Positions 6,038-6,660 of a stretch of 6,660 nucleotides of DNA are shown piece after piece (the first letter of the stretch is position 1; each line of letters opens with the position of its first letter). Source of the DNA: an uncultured Collinsella sp. (lineage in GTDB: Bacteria > Actinomycetota > Coriobacteriia > Coriobacteriales > Coriobacteriaceae); contig CAADVA010000218.1 in NCBI GenBank assembly GCA_900752345.1, positions 1 through 6,660 on the forward strand, written 5' to 3'. The position numbers were made by a program, and so were the translations under genes. The notes beneath the pieces were generated by a model, which worked only from the letters and a program-made list of their open reading frames with translations, searched no databases and had not been told where the DNA came from.

Positions 6038-6660
6038 ATGATAGGGATCGGGATCGATATCGGGTCTACGGCGGCTAAGACTGCCGTGGTCGACGGGGAG
6101 GGTTCGGTGGCGTGGACGTGCGTGCAGCCAACCGGGTTTTCCTCGGTCGATGCTTCCGAGCGGCTGCGCGAGGCGCTGGCAGCGGCCGGCTACGACGTGA
6201 CGGCCGACGACGTGCGTGGGGTCGCGACTGGCTACGGCCGTGTCGCCGTGCCCTATGCGCACAAGGTCGTGACAGAGATCACCTGCCACGGCGCCGGTGC
6301 CGTGCGCCTGTTTGGCGATCACGGCACCGTGATCGACGTGGGCGGTCAGGACACCAAGGTCATTCAGCTTAAAAGTGGCCGAGTGGCCAAGTTCGCCATG
6401 AACGACAAGTGCGCCGCCGGCACGGGGCGCTTTTTGGAGATCATGGCCGACCGCCTAGGTATTTCCCAGCAGCAGATGGCCGATCTGGCACGTTCCGGCG
6501 AGCCTACCAAGATTTCCAGCATGTGCACGGTGTTTGCCGAAAGCGAGGTCATCAGCCTGATCGGCCGTGGCGAGCCGCGCGAGAACATTGCGCGTGGCGT
6601 GATCGACAGCGTGGTCTCGCGCGTGGCGACCATGGCTGGGGAGGCGGGCGGGTGGTCCGC
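6038..6660 (+). CDS. Acyl-CoA dehydratase/double-cubane reductase activator ATPase (HgdC/YjiL type), N-terminal part
   Basis: The first 207 residues of an ASKHA-fold ATPase; the frame runs off the window end. Motifs in order: GIDIGSTAAKTAVVD (phosphate 1 loop, residues 3-17), ATGYGR, EITCHGAGA, VIDVGGQDTKVIQL (phosphate 2 region), FAMNDKCAAGTGRFLE and SSMCTVFAESEVISL. C125 and C163 fall where HgdC-type activators place the two cysteines per subunit that hold a [4Fe-4S] cluster at the homodimer interface. ATP binding and hydrolysis by such proteins drive one-electron transfer at low potential into the partner enzyme; here the obvious partners are the two upstream reductases. ATG 6038 follows GGGAG (6027-6031) at six bases. 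The product may be a single-domain activator of about 260 residues or a longer fusion; the window does not show which. Confidence 0.9.
   Translation, partial: MIGIGIDIGSTAAKTAVVDGEGSVAWTCVQPTGFSSVDASERLREALAAAGYDVTADDVRGVATGYGRVAVPYAHKVVTEITCHGAGAVRLFGDHGTVIDVGGQDTKVIQLKSGRVAKFAMNDKCAAGTGRFLEIMADRLGISQQQMADLARSGEPTKISSMCTVFAESEVISLIGRGEPRENIARGVIDSVVSRVATMAGEAGGWS

Overview
The window reads as a piece of a high-GC, obligately anaerobic Gram-positive chromosome. Strong Shine-Dalgarno sites, G/C-ending codons, oxygen-sensitive iron-sulfur enzymes and the overall protein flavour suggest a gut Coriobacteriia such as Collinsella. That placement is a judgement from memory, not a search. Every gene I accept is on the + strand.

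Region 1 (1-2898) is the end of a molybdate ABC transport operon. It holds the last 87 residues of the binding protein ModA, then ModB, then ModC, and closes with a good intrinsic terminator at 2863-2898. ModB is unusual: a normal five-helix permease core (about 210 residues) is preceded by a signal peptide and about 185 residues of unrecognised extracytoplasmic domain, and followed by a 60-residue cytoplasmic tail.

Region 2 (2852-3281, 430 bases without a large gene) is regulatory. After the terminator come a candidate sigma-70-type promoter (2918-2945), an operator-like inverted repeat (2956-2978), a short palindrome (2996-3007) and an extended -10 promoter (3015-3023). A 22-codon leader ORF with a near-perfect ribosome binding site (3054-3122) follows. 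Last is a structured leader (3106-3281) whose segments can pair in two mutually exclusive ways around the ribosome binding site of the next gene. I see nothing further in 2899-2917.

Region 3 (3282-6660) is a second operon: two tandem paralogues of the double-cubane-cluster (2-hydroxyacyl-CoA dehydratase-like) reductase family, then the start of their ATP-dependent activator, cut by the window end. In known members the activator hydrolyses ATP to drive single electrons at low potential into the cluster protein. Both paralogues keep the same eight cysteines at nearly constant spacing, so a heterodimer or two separate enzymes are both possible. The substrate cannot be read from the sequence.

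The second paralogue is flanked on both sides by copies of one roughly 95-100 base palindromic intergenic element (4581-4681 and 5884-5978). The two copies differ at several paired positions, yet pairing is preserved. This covariation is the strongest unexplained structure in the window.
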